This document shows positions 7,311-15,719 of a stretch of DNA of 64,000 nt, in pieces. This DNA is from Cellulomonas wangleii. GTDB lineage: Bacteria; Actinomycetota; Actinomycetes; Actinomycetales; Cellulomonadaceae. Numbering within the stretch: position 1 is the first letter of the stretch; the number at the start of each line of letters is the position of its first letter. Made by a program: the position numbers and the translations under genes. The notes under the pieces were generated by a model that was not told where the DNA came from, made no database searches, and worked only from the letters and a program-made list of their open reading frames with translations. Where the stretch lies: assembly GCF_018388445.1 (NCBI RefSeq), contig NZ_CP074405.1, positions 3,534,001-3,598,000 of the forward strand, given 5' to 3'.

Positions 7311-8720
7311 GTGACGACAGCCCCGGGCTCCGACGCGCCCGCCGCCGCACAGCCTCCCGCGGCCGACGCGGACCCGGCTGCCGCCGACCCGGCCGCGCCG
7401 GCACCGTCCGCGGCCCGCGCACCCCGCCTGGTGCAGGACGCGCTGGTGTGGCTGTTCTTCGTGGCCGTGCACGTGTGGGGCGCCCACCTGGGTACCGGGC
7501 CGATGGCGGGGGCGTACACCGACGTCGAGCTGTACCGCTGGTGGGTGCAGACGGGCCTGGACTCCGGGCAGTGGCCCGTGCTGGACGGGGCGTGGGTGTA
7601 CCCCGCGGGGGCGGTGCTGCCGATGCTGGTCCCCGCGGTGGTGAGCACCACGTCGACCCTGGCGTACACGCTCGGGTGGTGCGCGCTGGTGACGGTCCTC
7701 GACGCCGTGGCGGTCGCCCTGCTGCTGCGGCGGCGCGCGGGCCGCCTCGCGGCGTCCTGGTGGATCGCGTTCCTGCTGCTGCTGGGCCCGGTCGCCATGG
7801 GGCGGCTCGACGCGGTGGTCGCCCCGATGTCGGTGATCGCGCTGCTGGTGGCGCTGACGCACCCGCGCACGTCCGCCGTGCTGGTCACCGCCGCCGCCTG
7901 GATCAAGGTCTCGCCGGGCGCTGCGATCATCCCGCTGCTGCTGGCGGCCCGCCGGCCGTGGCGGGACGTCGTCGAGCCGGCGGTGCTGGTGTGCGCCGTG
8001 GTGGTCGGCACGGTCGTCGCGCTGGGCGGCGGGGACGAGGTGCTGTCGTTCGTGCGCACGCAGGGCGAGCGCGGGCTGCAGGTGGAGTCCGTGGCCGCGA
8101 CCGGCTGGCTCGTGGCCGGGCTGTGGACGCCGACGATCCGCCGCGAGTTCAACCCCGACATCATCTCGGTCGAGGTCTACGGGCCGGGCACGCAGGCCGC
8201 GGCCGACACGCTCGGTGCGGTCCTGCCGATCGCGGTGCTGCTGACGACGGCGCTGCTGTGGTGGCGTCGCCGGCGCGAGGGGCAGCGCCTGTGGTCCGAC
8301 GACGCCGTGCGCGCCGACCTCGTGGTGCGTGGCACGTTCGCGCTGACGCTGGTGCTCATCGTCGCCAACAAGGTGGGCAGCCCGCAGTTCATCTCCTGGC
8401 TGGCGCCGCCGGTGGCGGTGGCCCTGGCGCTCGGGCTGCCGCGGTGGCGCCCCACGGCTGTGGCCGTGGCGGTCGTCGCGGGTGCGACCCAGTGGGTCTA
8501 CCCGTGGTACTACCCGCTCGTGATGGGTGGGCAGCCGCTGAGCACGATGGTGCTGGTGGGGCGCAACGTCGCCCTCGTCGTGCTGCTCGTCGTCACGCTG
8601 GTGCACCTCGCACGCGTCCCGCGGGCGCCCTCGGTGGCCGGAGCGGGTCCGGCCACCGAGGTCGCACCGGACCCGTCAGGCGCCGTGGGCGGCGAGCCAG
8701 GCGAGCAGGTACGCGCGTGA
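7311..8720 (+). CDS. GT87-like polytopic glycosyltransferase (469 aa)
   Basis: Membrane protein with about ten helices resembling the DUF2029/GT87 polyprenyl-phosphate-mannose-dependent alpha-mannosyltransferases of actinobacteria. After a disordered Ala/Pro-rich N-terminus (residues 1-45), the first extracytoplasmic loop has the acidic pair TDVELYRWW, where GT-C enzymes place their catalytic Asp/Glu. A GRLDAVVAPM loop and an IKVSPGAAIIPL helix are also family-like. Start GTG at 7311 follows GGGAGAA. The 3' end overlaps the convergent GH81 gene by 45 bp. Acceptor unknown; could modify lipoglycans or secreted proteins. Confidence 0.75.
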   Translation: MTTAPGSDAPAAAQPPAADADPAAADPAAPAPSAARAPRLVQDALVWLFFVAVHVWGAHLGTGPMAGAYTDVELYRWWVQTGLDSGQWPVLDGAWVYPAGAVLPMLVPAVVSTTSTLAYTLGWCALVTVLDAVAVALLLRRRAGRLAASWWIAFLLLLGPVAMGRLDAVVAPMSVIALLVALTHPRTSAVLVTAAAWIKVSPGAAIIPLLLAARRPWRDVVEPAVLVCAVVVGTVVALGGGDEVLSFVRTQGERGLQVESVAATGWLVAGLWTPTIRREFNPDIISVEVYGPGTQAAADTLGAVLPIAVLLTTALLWWRRRREGQRLWSDDAVRADLVVRGTFALTLVLIVANKVGSPQFISWLAPPVAVALALGLPRWRPTAVAVAVVAGATQWVYPWYYPLVMGGQPLSTMVLVGRNVALVVLLVVTLVHLARVPRAPSVAGAGPATEVAPDPSGAVGGEPGEQVRA

Positions 8721-10805
8721 GCTGCCGTCGTCGATCGACGTGTCCGGCAGGTCGATCGCGTCCTGCCAGGCGGCCGCGGCGTCCTCCGGGCCGGCCAGCG
8801 CCCGGTACATCAGCAGGTAGTCGCCGAACATGACGTCCGGGCCGTCGGGCGACGCCTCCTCGACCGCCGCCCGGATGGTCTCCGGGTCGACGTCGACGGC
8901 CAGGTAGTCGGACACCGGGCCCATCGGGATGAGCAGGATCCCCAGCATCGCGCTGGGCTCGGCGCTGAACCACGTGGCCCAGTCACGCTTGCCGCCCCAG
9001 TTGAGCGCGACGACCCGGTGCTCGAAGCCGTCCATGACGGGGTCGTCGAGATCGGGGTCGGTCCAGTAGTCGCGGGCCGACGCGGCCTCGGTGGACGCGA
9101 GCCACGTCGCCTGGGTCAGCAGGTCGTCCTGGCCGGACGCCTGCGCCCACAGCCCGACACCGTTCCACGCGTTGACGGCCTCCGACGCGGACTCCTGGTT
9201 GTTGCCGTCGGCGAACGGCGACGTGCCCGACGCCCACGCGTGGCCCGCGTAGGGGTCGAACGTGCGCAGCTGCGGCAGCTCGTCGGACGGCTGCGCGGCG
9301 GCGATGTCGACCGCGAGCGCGTCCATGACGGGAGCCACGTCCTCGACCAGGTCGGGGTCGTCGGCACCCAGCAGGCCCGCGGCCGACAGCAGGTACCCGT
9401 AGTGGAAGTGGTGGTCGTTGAGCTCCTCGGACCCGAAGGACGGGGTCCGACCGATCACGGACCGGGCGGCCTCGTCGTAGACGAAGCACCGGGCGGGGCG
9501 CTCGTCGCAGCCGGCGGGCTCGGACCACTCCCGCAGCGCGTCCGACACCCGGGTGCGCAGGTCGGCCACCAGGTCGTCGGCGCCGAGCTGCTCACCCAGC
9601 ACCACGAGGGTCGCGGCGCGGTACAGGTGCTTGCCGCCGAAGTACGTGTCGGAGGCGAACGGCTGCGTCCCGGCGACGTCCTTCTCGAGCTGCGCGAGCA
9701 CCGCGTCGCGGCGCTCCGCCGGGATCCCGTCGAGGTCGAGCGCACCGGTGGGGCGCAGCGTCGGGGCGTACGAGGTGAGCGTCGAGCCCGCGCACAGCTC
9801 CAGGGTGCCGTGCACGCTGCGGTAGGTCCCCAGGCCGCACCCCTCGCGGTCCGGCTGGCTGCCGGTGGTGTGGTGCCGCATGAGCACGTACGCGGTGGGC
9901 GTCGACCCCGCGGTGCGGTAGGTGAGCGTCGTGCGCGCCACGTCGTCGCCGACGCCGTAGGTCACGTCCACACCCACCACGGGGTCGACGGCGGCGGCGG
10001 CGAGCACCTCGGCGGCGTCGTCGGACGCGTCGTCGGGCAGCGCGTACCAGGCAGCCGTCGCGCCCGCCGGGAGCACGAGCGTGCCGTCGGCGAGCGACCC
10101 GGCCGAGGCCGCCAGGCCCCAGGTGGTGCCGCCCACCTCGGCGGTGGCGACGCCGTCGGTGAGGGCGTCGAACCCGTCGCCCGCGACGACCTCGACGTCC
10201 GCCGCCGCGGTGAACGACACGAACGGTGAGCCAGCGGCGACGGTGACGTCACCGAGCGCCTCACCGCCGGCGTCGAGCAGGCGGGTGGTCACCGCGACGG
10301 GGTCCGCCGCGACGACCTGGGAGGACGCGGCCCCCACGTCGACGGTGACCGCCGGCACGTGCGGCCCGACGACGGCGCGGGCGCTGGTCACCGGGTCGGG
10401 CAGCCCGACGGTGAACCCGCCGGCGGTGAGACCGAAGGACAGCGGCAGCGGGAACACCGGCTGCGGCTCCTCACCGAACACCAGCCCCGAGTACCAGCGG
10501 TTCGACGGCGGTGCGAGCCCGTCGGCGAGACGCACGGGATCGATCTTCGCGTCGGCGGCCTGCACGAGCGCGCCCGTCAGGGCGGCGGTGTCGACCTCCG
10601 GCGGCGCGGCGTCCGGTGGCCCCGTGACGGGGGCGTCGGGCGCACCGCCGTCGCCGGGGGCGCCGGCCGCGGGTGCGGCCCCTCCCCCGGACCACGGCCG
10701 TGCGACGAGCAGCGCGGCGACCAGGAGGGCAGCGACGAGCGCTCCGATGACGAGCATCCAGCGACCTCTCCCGGTGGCGGGCAGCACGGAGCGGGAGGCC
10801 GTCAT
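8676..10805 (-). CDS. Membrane-anchored endo-beta-1,3-glucanase, GH81 (709 aa)
   Basis: Cleaves internal beta-1,3-glucosidic bonds. An N-terminal helix (about 15-38) without a clear signal-peptidase site should tether it to the outer face of the membrane; residues 40-75 are a Gly/Ala/Pro linker; the GH81 domain fills the rest. Catalytic landmarks are ELNDHHFHYGY (Asp acid, about residue 464) and NNQESASEAVN (Glu pair, about 537 and 541), with the spacing seen in characterised GH81 enzymes. No carbohydrate-binding module is visible, unlike secreted lytic GH81s. Start ATG at 10805 overlaps the HlyD-like gene's stop by 4 bp. Co-transcription with a glucan synthase argues for trimming or release of the nascent polymer rather than feeding. 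Confidence 0.93.
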   Translation of the reverse strand: MTASRSVLPATGRGRWMLVIGALVAALLVAALLVARPWSGGGAAPAAGAPGDGGAPDAPVTGPPDAAPPEVDTAALTGALVQAADAKIDPVRLADGLAPPSNRWYSGLVFGEEPQPVFPLPLSFGLTAGGFTVGLPDPVTSARAVVGPHVPAVTVDVGAASSQVVAADPVAVTTRLLDAGGEALGDVTVAAGSPFVSFTAAADVEVVAGDGFDALTDGVATAEVGGTTWGLAASAGSLADGTLVLPAGATAAWYALPDDASDDAAEVLAAAAVDPVVGVDVTYGVGDDVARTTLTYRTAGSTPTAYVLMRHHTTGSQPDREGCGLGTYRSVHGTLELCAGSTLTSYAPTLRPTGALDLDGIPAERRDAVLAQLEKDVAGTQPFASDTYFGGKHLYRAATLVVLGEQLGADDLVADLRTRVSDALREWSEPAGCDERPARCFVYDEAARSVIGRTPSFGSEELNDHHFHYGYLLSAAGLLGADDPDLVEDVAPVMDALAVDIAAAQPSDELPQLRTFDPYAGHAWASGTSPFADGNNQESASEAVNAWNGVGLWAQASGQDDLLTQATWLASTEAASARDYWTDPDLDDPVMDGFEHRVVALNWGGKRDWATWFSAEPSAMLGILLIPMGPVSDYLAVDVDPETIRAAVEEASPDGPDVMFGDYLLMYRALAGPEDAAAAWQDAIDLPDTSIDDGSSRAYLLAWLAAHGA

Positions 10806-11533
10806 CGCAGCAGCCCTTCGACGTAGGTGCGGACCTTGCCGGCGACGGTGGTCACCATGCCCTCGTTGGTCAGCTCGATCTGCGCGACCACCGGGGTGCC
10901 GGCGGACACCAGGCCGTTGTCGGACCCGTCCTTGAGCGCCTCGGAGGTCATGCGCACGACCGCCTGGGCCTCGCCCGCGACGGTGGTGACCTCGACGCGC
11001 TCGACCGTGCCCTGCAGCGCGGTCTCGTTGGGCAGGGTGATGGTGACGTCCGCACCGTCGGGCAGCCGGGAGTACTCCTTGGCCGTCAGCGTGTACTCCC
11101 CCTGCACGTAGAGGGTGTCGGCGCGCTGCACGGTCGCGAGCGCCGAGGCCGACGGCACGAACGTGCCGCGCTGCCCGGTGACCTGCGTGAGGCGGCCGTC
11201 ACCGCTCGCGAGCACGACCAGGCGGCCCTGCTCGTCGACCTGCGTGAACTCGGGGGGGTCCGAGACGAAGCCGTGCGCCAGGTCGTAGGTGAGGGCGGCG
11301 GAGTCGATGACGAAGAGCGGCTGGCCCTCGACGACGTCGTCGCCGACGTCGGCGAGCTGGTCGGCGACCAGCCCGGCGTACGGCGTGCCGACGGCGTAGG
11401 ACTCGGCGAGGATCTGTGCCGAGGCGCTGGTGGCGCGGCCCCGGGTCTCGTTGAGGTGGTACGTCGCCAGGGCGGCGACGACGAGCACGAGGATCGTGCC
11501 CGCGAGCAGGCGGATGCGGCTGGCCCAGGTCAT
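10802..11533 (-). CDS. HlyD-like membrane-fusion/adaptor protein (243 aa)
   Basis: One N-terminal membrane helix (about 7-25), then an extracytoplasmic part with the HlyD/biotinyl-lipoyl-like half-motif: YAGLVADQLADVGDDVVEGQPLF (about 51-72) and a second barrel-sandwich half near DGRLTQVTGQRGTFVPSASAL (about 112-132), ending in a beta-barrel-like region. It lacks the long coiled-coil hairpin of classical HlyD, as expected in a single-membrane cell. Sits between the GT2 synthase (15-bp gap) and GH81 (4-bp overlap), so it probably guides or holds the glucan at the membrane exit. Related adaptors occur beside alginate and curdlan synthases; equivalence is inference. Confidence 0.78.
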   Translation of the reverse strand: MTWASRIRLLAGTILVLVVAALATYHLNETRGRATSASAQILAESYAVGTPYAGLVADQLADVGDDVVEGQPLFVIDSAALTYDLAHGFVSDPPEFTQVDEQGRLVVLASGDGRLTQVTGQRGTFVPSASALATVQRADTLYVQGEYTLTAKEYSRLPDGADVTITLPNETALQGTVERVEVTTVAGEAQAVVRMTSEALKDGSDNGLVSAGTPVVAQIELTNEGMVTTVAGKVRTYVEGLLR

Positions 11534-11548
11534 GGGATCACCTCTCGG

Positions 11549-13378
11549 TCAGCGGGGCGGGAAGTCGGTGCGCGGCTCGGTGGCCGCTGGGGCAGCGGGC
11601 GGCACGGCGGGCGCGCGGCGGCTGCGGGGGGTGGACGGGACGGCGGCGGGAGCCGCGGCGGGTTCGAGCTCGAGCGGGGCGGCCTCGGCCACCTGCGTGG
11701 CGGCCCGGCGGGCGGCGACCATGTCGGCACGCCGCTGCGTGCGTGCCTCGGCACGGGCACGTCGGCCCTCGCGCCAGGCGGTGACGATGAAGCCGCCGAG
11801 GATGACGGTGTTGGTGGCGTTCCACGCCAGGGCCAGGGTGAAGACGCCCGACGTGTGGGTCTTCCACAGCGCCACGAGGGTCGTCACGAGCAGGAACTGG
11901 AACACCAGGACCTGCGGGAGCATGAACGCGAAGGGTGAGCGATAGGCCCCCTTGCGCCCCGTGACGTGCCACGCCTGCTCACGGCGCAGCACGGCGTTCA
12001 CCAGGGCGCGCACGTAGATGGGGAACGACACGGACGCCAGCAGCAGGACCTCCCACCGGAAGGACCCGAGCGTGTAGAAGGCGAGCAGGATCTGCATGAC
12101 GTAGAAGCCCGCGTAGTACATCGCCCACATCGCCGGCGTCAGCGTGAGGTTCATCGGCGACAGGTCGAAGTAGATCTCGAGCGGCGGCACCAGCAGCAGG
12201 AGAAGCGGCGCGATGCCCGTGAGGTAGTGCGTGGCCGTCACGAAGTACGCGATGCGCTGGTCCATCGTGAGGTTGCGCTTCGGTGACAGCGGGTTGTGGG
12301 TGAGCATGATCTCGAACCCGCCGGTGGCCCAGCGCAGCTGCTGCTTGGTGTACGCCTCGACGGTCTCGGGGGTGTCGCCGACGGCGAGCGTCGTCGGGAT
12401 GTAGACCGTGCGCCAGCCCTGCTCGTGCATCATCAGCGAGGTCCACACGTCCTCGGACTTCGAGTCGGTGTAGATGCCGCCGATCGAGTCGACGGCCGCG
12501 CGCCGGTAGATGACGTTGGTGCCGACGCAGAAGGCGGCGTTGAACCGGTTACGGCCCGGCTGGACGTACCGGTAGAAGACCGCCTGCATGTACCCCGCGC
12601 CGCGGCTGATGACGGTGTCGAAGTTGCCGTACGTCTGCGGCGTCTGGACGAAGGCGACGTCCGACCCGGCGAAGAACGGCACGGTCTCGTGCAGGAACTC
12701 GGGCTTGGGCACGAAGTCCGCGTCCAGGACCACGAAGAAGTCGCCGTGCGTGAGGGACAGGGCGTGGTTGATGTTGCCGGCCTTGGCGCCACCGCTCGAG
12801 AGGCGGCGGACGTACCGGGCGCCGAGCTCGGCGGCCAGGTCGCGGACGTCGTCCGACCGGCCGTCGTCCAGCACCCAGGTGGCGTGCTTGCCCTGCATCC
12901 GCACGGCGGCCGACACGGTGCGGCGGATGGTGCCCAGGTCCTCGCCGTACGTCGTGATGAACACGTCGACGGCGAGCGGGCGGTCCTCGAGGTACATCTG
13001 CCAGCGCCACGGCTCGTCCTCCGCGCCCTCGCGCAGGATCTCCGCGAGGTCGTAGAGCCGCTCCTGGGCGTGGTGGAAGGCGAAGCCGCGCGGGTTCCAG
13101 CCCGACGACAGGACGGTCCACATCGCCAGCAGCCCGTGCAGGATGAGGATCGACTCGGCGGCCATGACCAGCGCGTACGGCAGCCAGTCGCCCCGGTTGC
13201 CGGGGTTCAGCAGGAAGACGGCGTAGACGAGGATGCCGGCCGCGGCCAGCAGGACCAGCAGCATGAGCGAGGGGCTCTGCGCGGCCTCGTTCTCGGGGGC
13301 CCGCCGCGTGTGCGGCCGGGCCCGGGTGTCGTCCGTCCGCCGCGGGTCGAGGATCAGTCGGTCGAAGGTCGTGGCCAC
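11549..13378 (-). CDS. Processive family 2 beta-glycosyltransferase (cellulose/curdlan synthase-like, 609 aa)
   Basis: Membrane synthase that polymerises a sugar nucleotide and passes the chain through its own channel. All processive GT2 motifs are present: DDGRSDD (about 171), DAD in VVLDADFVPKPEF (about 219), SED in DSKSEDVWTSL (about 308) and QQLRWATGG (QxxRW, about 346). Two helices precede and about five to six follow the catalytic domain. There is no PilZ domain, so direct c-di-GMP activation as in BcsA is unlikely; curdlan synthase CrdS also lacks PilZ. The last ~90 residues are Ala/Pro/Arg-rich and disordered. First gene of a three-gene operon with an HlyD-like protein and GH81; the GH81 partner suggests a beta-1,3-linked product. 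Cellulose or mixed-linkage glucan remain possible. Confidence 0.9.
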   Translation of the reverse strand: MATTFDRLILDPRRTDDTRARPHTRRAPENEAAQSPSLMLLVLLAAAGILVYAVFLLNPGNRGDWLPYALVMAAESILILHGLLAMWTVLSSGWNPRGFAFHHAQERLYDLAEILREGAEDEPWRWQMYLEDRPLAVDVFITTYGEDLGTIRRTVSAAVRMQGKHATWVLDDGRSDDVRDLAAELGARYVRRLSSGGAKAGNINHALSLTHGDFFVVLDADFVPKPEFLHETVPFFAGSDVAFVQTPQTYGNFDTVISRGAGYMQAVFYRYVQPGRNRFNAAFCVGTNVIYRRAAVDSIGGIYTDSKSEDVWTSLMMHEQGWRTVYIPTTLAVGDTPETVEAYTKQQLRWATGGFEIMLTHNPLSPKRNLTMDQRIAYFVTATHYLTGIAPLLLLLVPPLEIYFDLSPMNLTLTPAMWAMYYAGFYVMQILLAFYTLGSFRWEVLLLASVSFPIYVRALVNAVLRREQAWHVTGRKGAYRSPFAFMLPQVLVFQFLLVTTLVALWKTHTSGVFTLALAWNATNTVILGGFIVTAWREGRRARAEARTQRRADMVAARRAATQVAEAAPLELEPAAAPAAVPSTPRSRRAPAVPPAAPAATEPRTDFPPR

Positions 13379-13760
13379 GTGCGCCCCCTGGGTGTCGTCG
13401 TGAGGTGCGACGACGTCCCCGGGATCGGGGCCGACGTCACGGTCGCGACGGCCTCGTTGGCGTCCGGTTCACGGTGACGCCGACCGGAACGTTCCCGATC
13501 GGGGGTTTCGTCCCCGTGGATGTGCTCGACCGTAGGAGCGTTGCGTCCCGGGAGTCACATCCCCCGGCGGTGCGGCTACGCCGATCGAGGGGTGTTGAAA
13601 CGCTTCATGATGTCGTGGGATCGCTCTCACCTGCGCGGACGCCCAGATATGTCCGTCCTGTGAACTTTTGGGTCCCGACGGACCCGTCCCACCATCCGGA
13701 CATTCCGGGCGGCCCCCGCAGGGAGCCGCAGTGCCTCAGGCAGCGCGGGCCGGCGGTGCC
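13379..13760. promoter_or_regulatory. Upstream region of the glucan synthase operon
   Basis: 382 bp without a gene, less GC-rich in its outer half. It contains a perfect 10-bp palindrome GGAACGTTCC (13486-13495), a hairpin-forming GGCGTC/GACGCC pair (13460-13482) and two LacI-like dyads at 13595-13629. I could not assign a -35/-10 with confidence and saw no c-di-GMP (GEMM) riboswitch signature. Confidence 0.55.
13595..13629. promoter_or_regulatory. Two adjacent LacI-family-like operators
   Basis: TTGAAACGCTTCAT (13595-13608; core TGAA..CG..TTCA dyad) and TGGGATCGCTCTCA (13616-13629). The second differs at two of 14 positions from the CebR/CelR cellobiose-repressor site TGGGAGCGCTCCCA. Their centres are 21 bp apart, two helical turns, on the same face. 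They lie 217 bp or more upstream of the synthase start. Operator function is inferred. Confidence 0.4.
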
Positions 13761-14714
13761 TCAGGCCTGCGGCACGTGCGGTGCGACGGCCTCGGCCACC
13801 AGCTGCAGGTGCTCCAGGTCGGCCAGGTCCAGGACCTGCAGGTACACGCGCTCCACGCCCTGCTCGGCGAGCCACGTCAGCCGCTCGACGGCCTCGTCCG
13901 GGGTGCCCGCGATGCCGTGCTCCCGCAGCTCGGGCACCTCACGCCCGATCGCCTCGGCGCGGCGCGCCAGCTCGGCCTCGTCCCGGCCCACGCACAGCAC
14001 GAGCGCGACCGACTGCACCAGCGTCTGCGGGTCGCGGCCCACCTCGACGCACGCCTGCCGGATGTGGGCGATGCGCCCGGGCACCGACGCGATCTCCGGG
14101 AACGACTGGTTGTACTCGGCGCCGAACCGCGCGGCCAGGCGCGGCGTGCGGGTCGGGCCGCCGCCGCCGACGATCACCGGGACGCCCGCACGCGACGGGT
14201 CCAGCGGCGAGCGCTGCACCGGCTTGGGCAGTGCCGGGGAGTCCGTGAGCGTGTAGTGCTCACCGTCGAAGGAGAAGGTCTCGCCCACCGGCGTGCCCCA
14301 CAGGCCCGTGACGACCTCGAGCTGCTCGGTGAGCAGGCCGAACCGCTTGGCGGGGAAGGGGATGCCGTACGCGGCGTGCTCCTCGGCGAACCACCCGGCG
14401 CCGAGGCCCAGCTCCACGCGCCCGCCGGACATCTGGTCGACCTGCGCGACCTGGATCGCCAGCACCCCGGGGTACCGGAAGGTCGCGGACGACACGAGCG
14501 TCCCGAGCCGGATGCGGCTCGTCTCGCGGGCGAGGCCGGCGAGGGTCGTCCACGCGTCGGTGGGACCGGGCAGGCCGTCGCCGTCACCCATCGCCAGGTA
14601 GTGGTCGGAGCGGAAGAAGGCGTCGAAGCCCAGGTCCTCGGTGGCGCGGGCGACCGCCAGGACGTCGTCGTACGTGGCCCCCTGCTGGGGCTCGGTGAAG
14701 ATGCGCAGGTCCAT
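13761..14714 (-). CDS. LLM-class F420-dependent oxidoreductase (317 aa)
   Basis: Luciferase-like (beta/alpha)8-barrel enzyme that most likely uses coenzyme F420, as is usual for actinobacterial members. Family features include LGFDAFFRSDHYLAM (residues about 28-42), RIRLGTLVSSATFRYP, GGRVELGLGAGWFAEEHAAYG and VIVGGGGPTRTPRLAARFGAEYN. Length is typical. Substrate cannot be told from sequence. It is transcribed toward the glucan operon but separated from it by 382 bp with regulatory dyads, so it is probably an independent unit. Confidence 0.88.
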   Translation of the reverse strand: MDLRIFTEPQQGATYDDVLAVARATEDLGFDAFFRSDHYLAMGDGDGLPGPTDAWTTLAGLARETSRIRLGTLVSSATFRYPGVLAIQVAQVDQMSGGRVELGLGAGWFAEEHAAYGIPFPAKRFGLLTEQLEVVTGLWGTPVGETFSFDGEHYTLTDSPALPKPVQRSPLDPSRAGVPVIVGGGGPTRTPRLAARFGAEYNQSFPEIASVPGRIAHIRQACVEVGRDPQTLVQSVALVLCVGRDEAELARRAEAIGREVPELREHGIAGTPDEAVERLTWLAEQGVERVYLQVLDLADLEHLQLVAEAVAPHVPQA

Positions 14715-14797
14715 CCCGCCACCCTGGCACGCGGACCCCGGTGGGTGCCGCCGCGGAGCGCGGACCGCACCCGGGCCCGGCGGAGTAGCGTCGCACC

Positions 14798-14992
14798 GTG
14801 CGCTGGTGGACGTCCGACCGCAGGCCGCAGGCCCTGCCGTGGCCCTCGCTGCTGCTGGTCACCGGCTGCGTGGTGCTCGTGCTCGTGTGCCTGGTCGCCG
14901 CCGTGCGGGGGCGACCCGCCGCGCTCGCACCGGCTGCCCTCGCCGGCCTGCTCGCGCTGCGCGAGGTCCGGCGCGTGGGGCGCACGCGCTGA
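14798..14992 (+). CDS. Small single-pass membrane protein, hypothetical (64 aa)
   Basis: Not recognised. A basic N-terminus (RWWTSDRRPQ) precedes one long hydrophobic helix (about 17-35) and a second weaker one (about 41-53), ending in an Arg-rich tail. Start GTG at 14798. It ends 57 bp before the DUF1684 gene on the same strand, so may be co-transcribed. Coding is supported by GC-rich third positions and position between genes, not by homology. Confidence 0.45.
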   Translation: MRWWTSDRRPQALPWPSLLLVTGCVVLVLVCLVAAVRGRPAALAPAALAGLLALREVRRVGRTR

Positions 14993-15049
14993 GGGCGGGT
15001 CCACCGCGTTCGACGTGCGCGAGCCCGCCGGACTTGGGACGGTGGGGAC

Positions 15050-15697
15050 GTGCACGCCGTCACCCCGCTCAGCGCCGCCCTGGACGTCACGGACTGGCGA
15101 CGGCGCACGTCCCAGACGTACGCGGAGGTGCGGGCGCTGGCCGTGGAGGACCCGGCCGCCGCGCACGCCGTCTGGGTCCAGCAGCGCGACGAGCTGTTCG
15201 CGTTCCACCCCGCGTCCCCGCTGAGCCCCGACGCCCGCGCCGACTTCGCGGGCCTCGACGTCGCCCCGTACGACCCGCGGTACCGGTTCGAGGTCAGCGT
15301 CGAGCCGGCCGGTCCGCAGCGTCTCGACGTGGCGACCGGCACCGACGGCGTCGTGGGGTTCGACCGCGTCGGGACGGTGGTGCTGGGCGACCTCGGACGC
15401 CTCACGCTGTGGTCGCTGCGCGGGTACGGCGGCGGGCTGTTCCTGCCCGTGCGCGACGCGCTGGCCGGGCACGGCACGTTCGGCGGCGGCCGGTACGTGC
15501 TCGACACCATCAAGGGGGCGGACCTGGGGTGCGACCGGGTGGGCCGGCTGGTCGTCGACCTCAACTTCGCCTACAACCCGTCGTGCGCGTACGACCCGTC
15601 GTGGGCGTGCCCGCTGGCCACGCGCGCCAACACGCTCGCCGCGCCGGTGCCGGTGGGCGAGCGGACGCCGCCGCCCGAGGGGGCGCCGGGCGCCTGA
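15050..15697 (+). CDS. DUF1684 family protein (215 aa)
   Basis: Matches the DUF1684 pattern: a short N-terminal region, YDPRYRFEVSVEPAG, then the conserved C-terminal half GGGLFLPVRDALAG, GGGRYVLDTIKGADLG and DLNFAYNPSCAYDP, ending CPLATRANTLAAPVPVGE. Members are small soluble beta-rich proteins of unknown biochemical function, common in actinobacteria. Start GTG at 15050. Convergent with the DNA glycosylase gene 22 bp further on. Confidence 0.85.
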   Translation: MHAVTPLSAALDVTDWRRRTSQTYAEVRALAVEDPAAAHAVWVQQRDELFAFHPASPLSPDARADFAGLDVAPYDPRYRFEVSVEPAGPQRLDVATGTDGVVGFDRVGTVVLGDLGRLTLWSLRGYGGGLFLPVRDALAGHGTFGGGRYVLDTIKGADLGCDRVGRLVVDLNFAYNPSCAYDPSWACPLATRANTLAAPVPVGERTPPPEGAPGA

Positions 15698-15719
15698 GCC
15701 CGAGGGCCGCGCGGCGGGC

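Noticed and set aside
11549..13378. Bacterial cellulose synthase BcsA proper
   Set aside because: PilZ domain is missing and no bcsB/bcsC genes are near; motif set fits the wider processive GT2 group.
13379..13560. c-di-GMP or other riboswitch before the glucan synthase
   Set aside because: No GEMM core and no consistent pairing; only simple hairpins.
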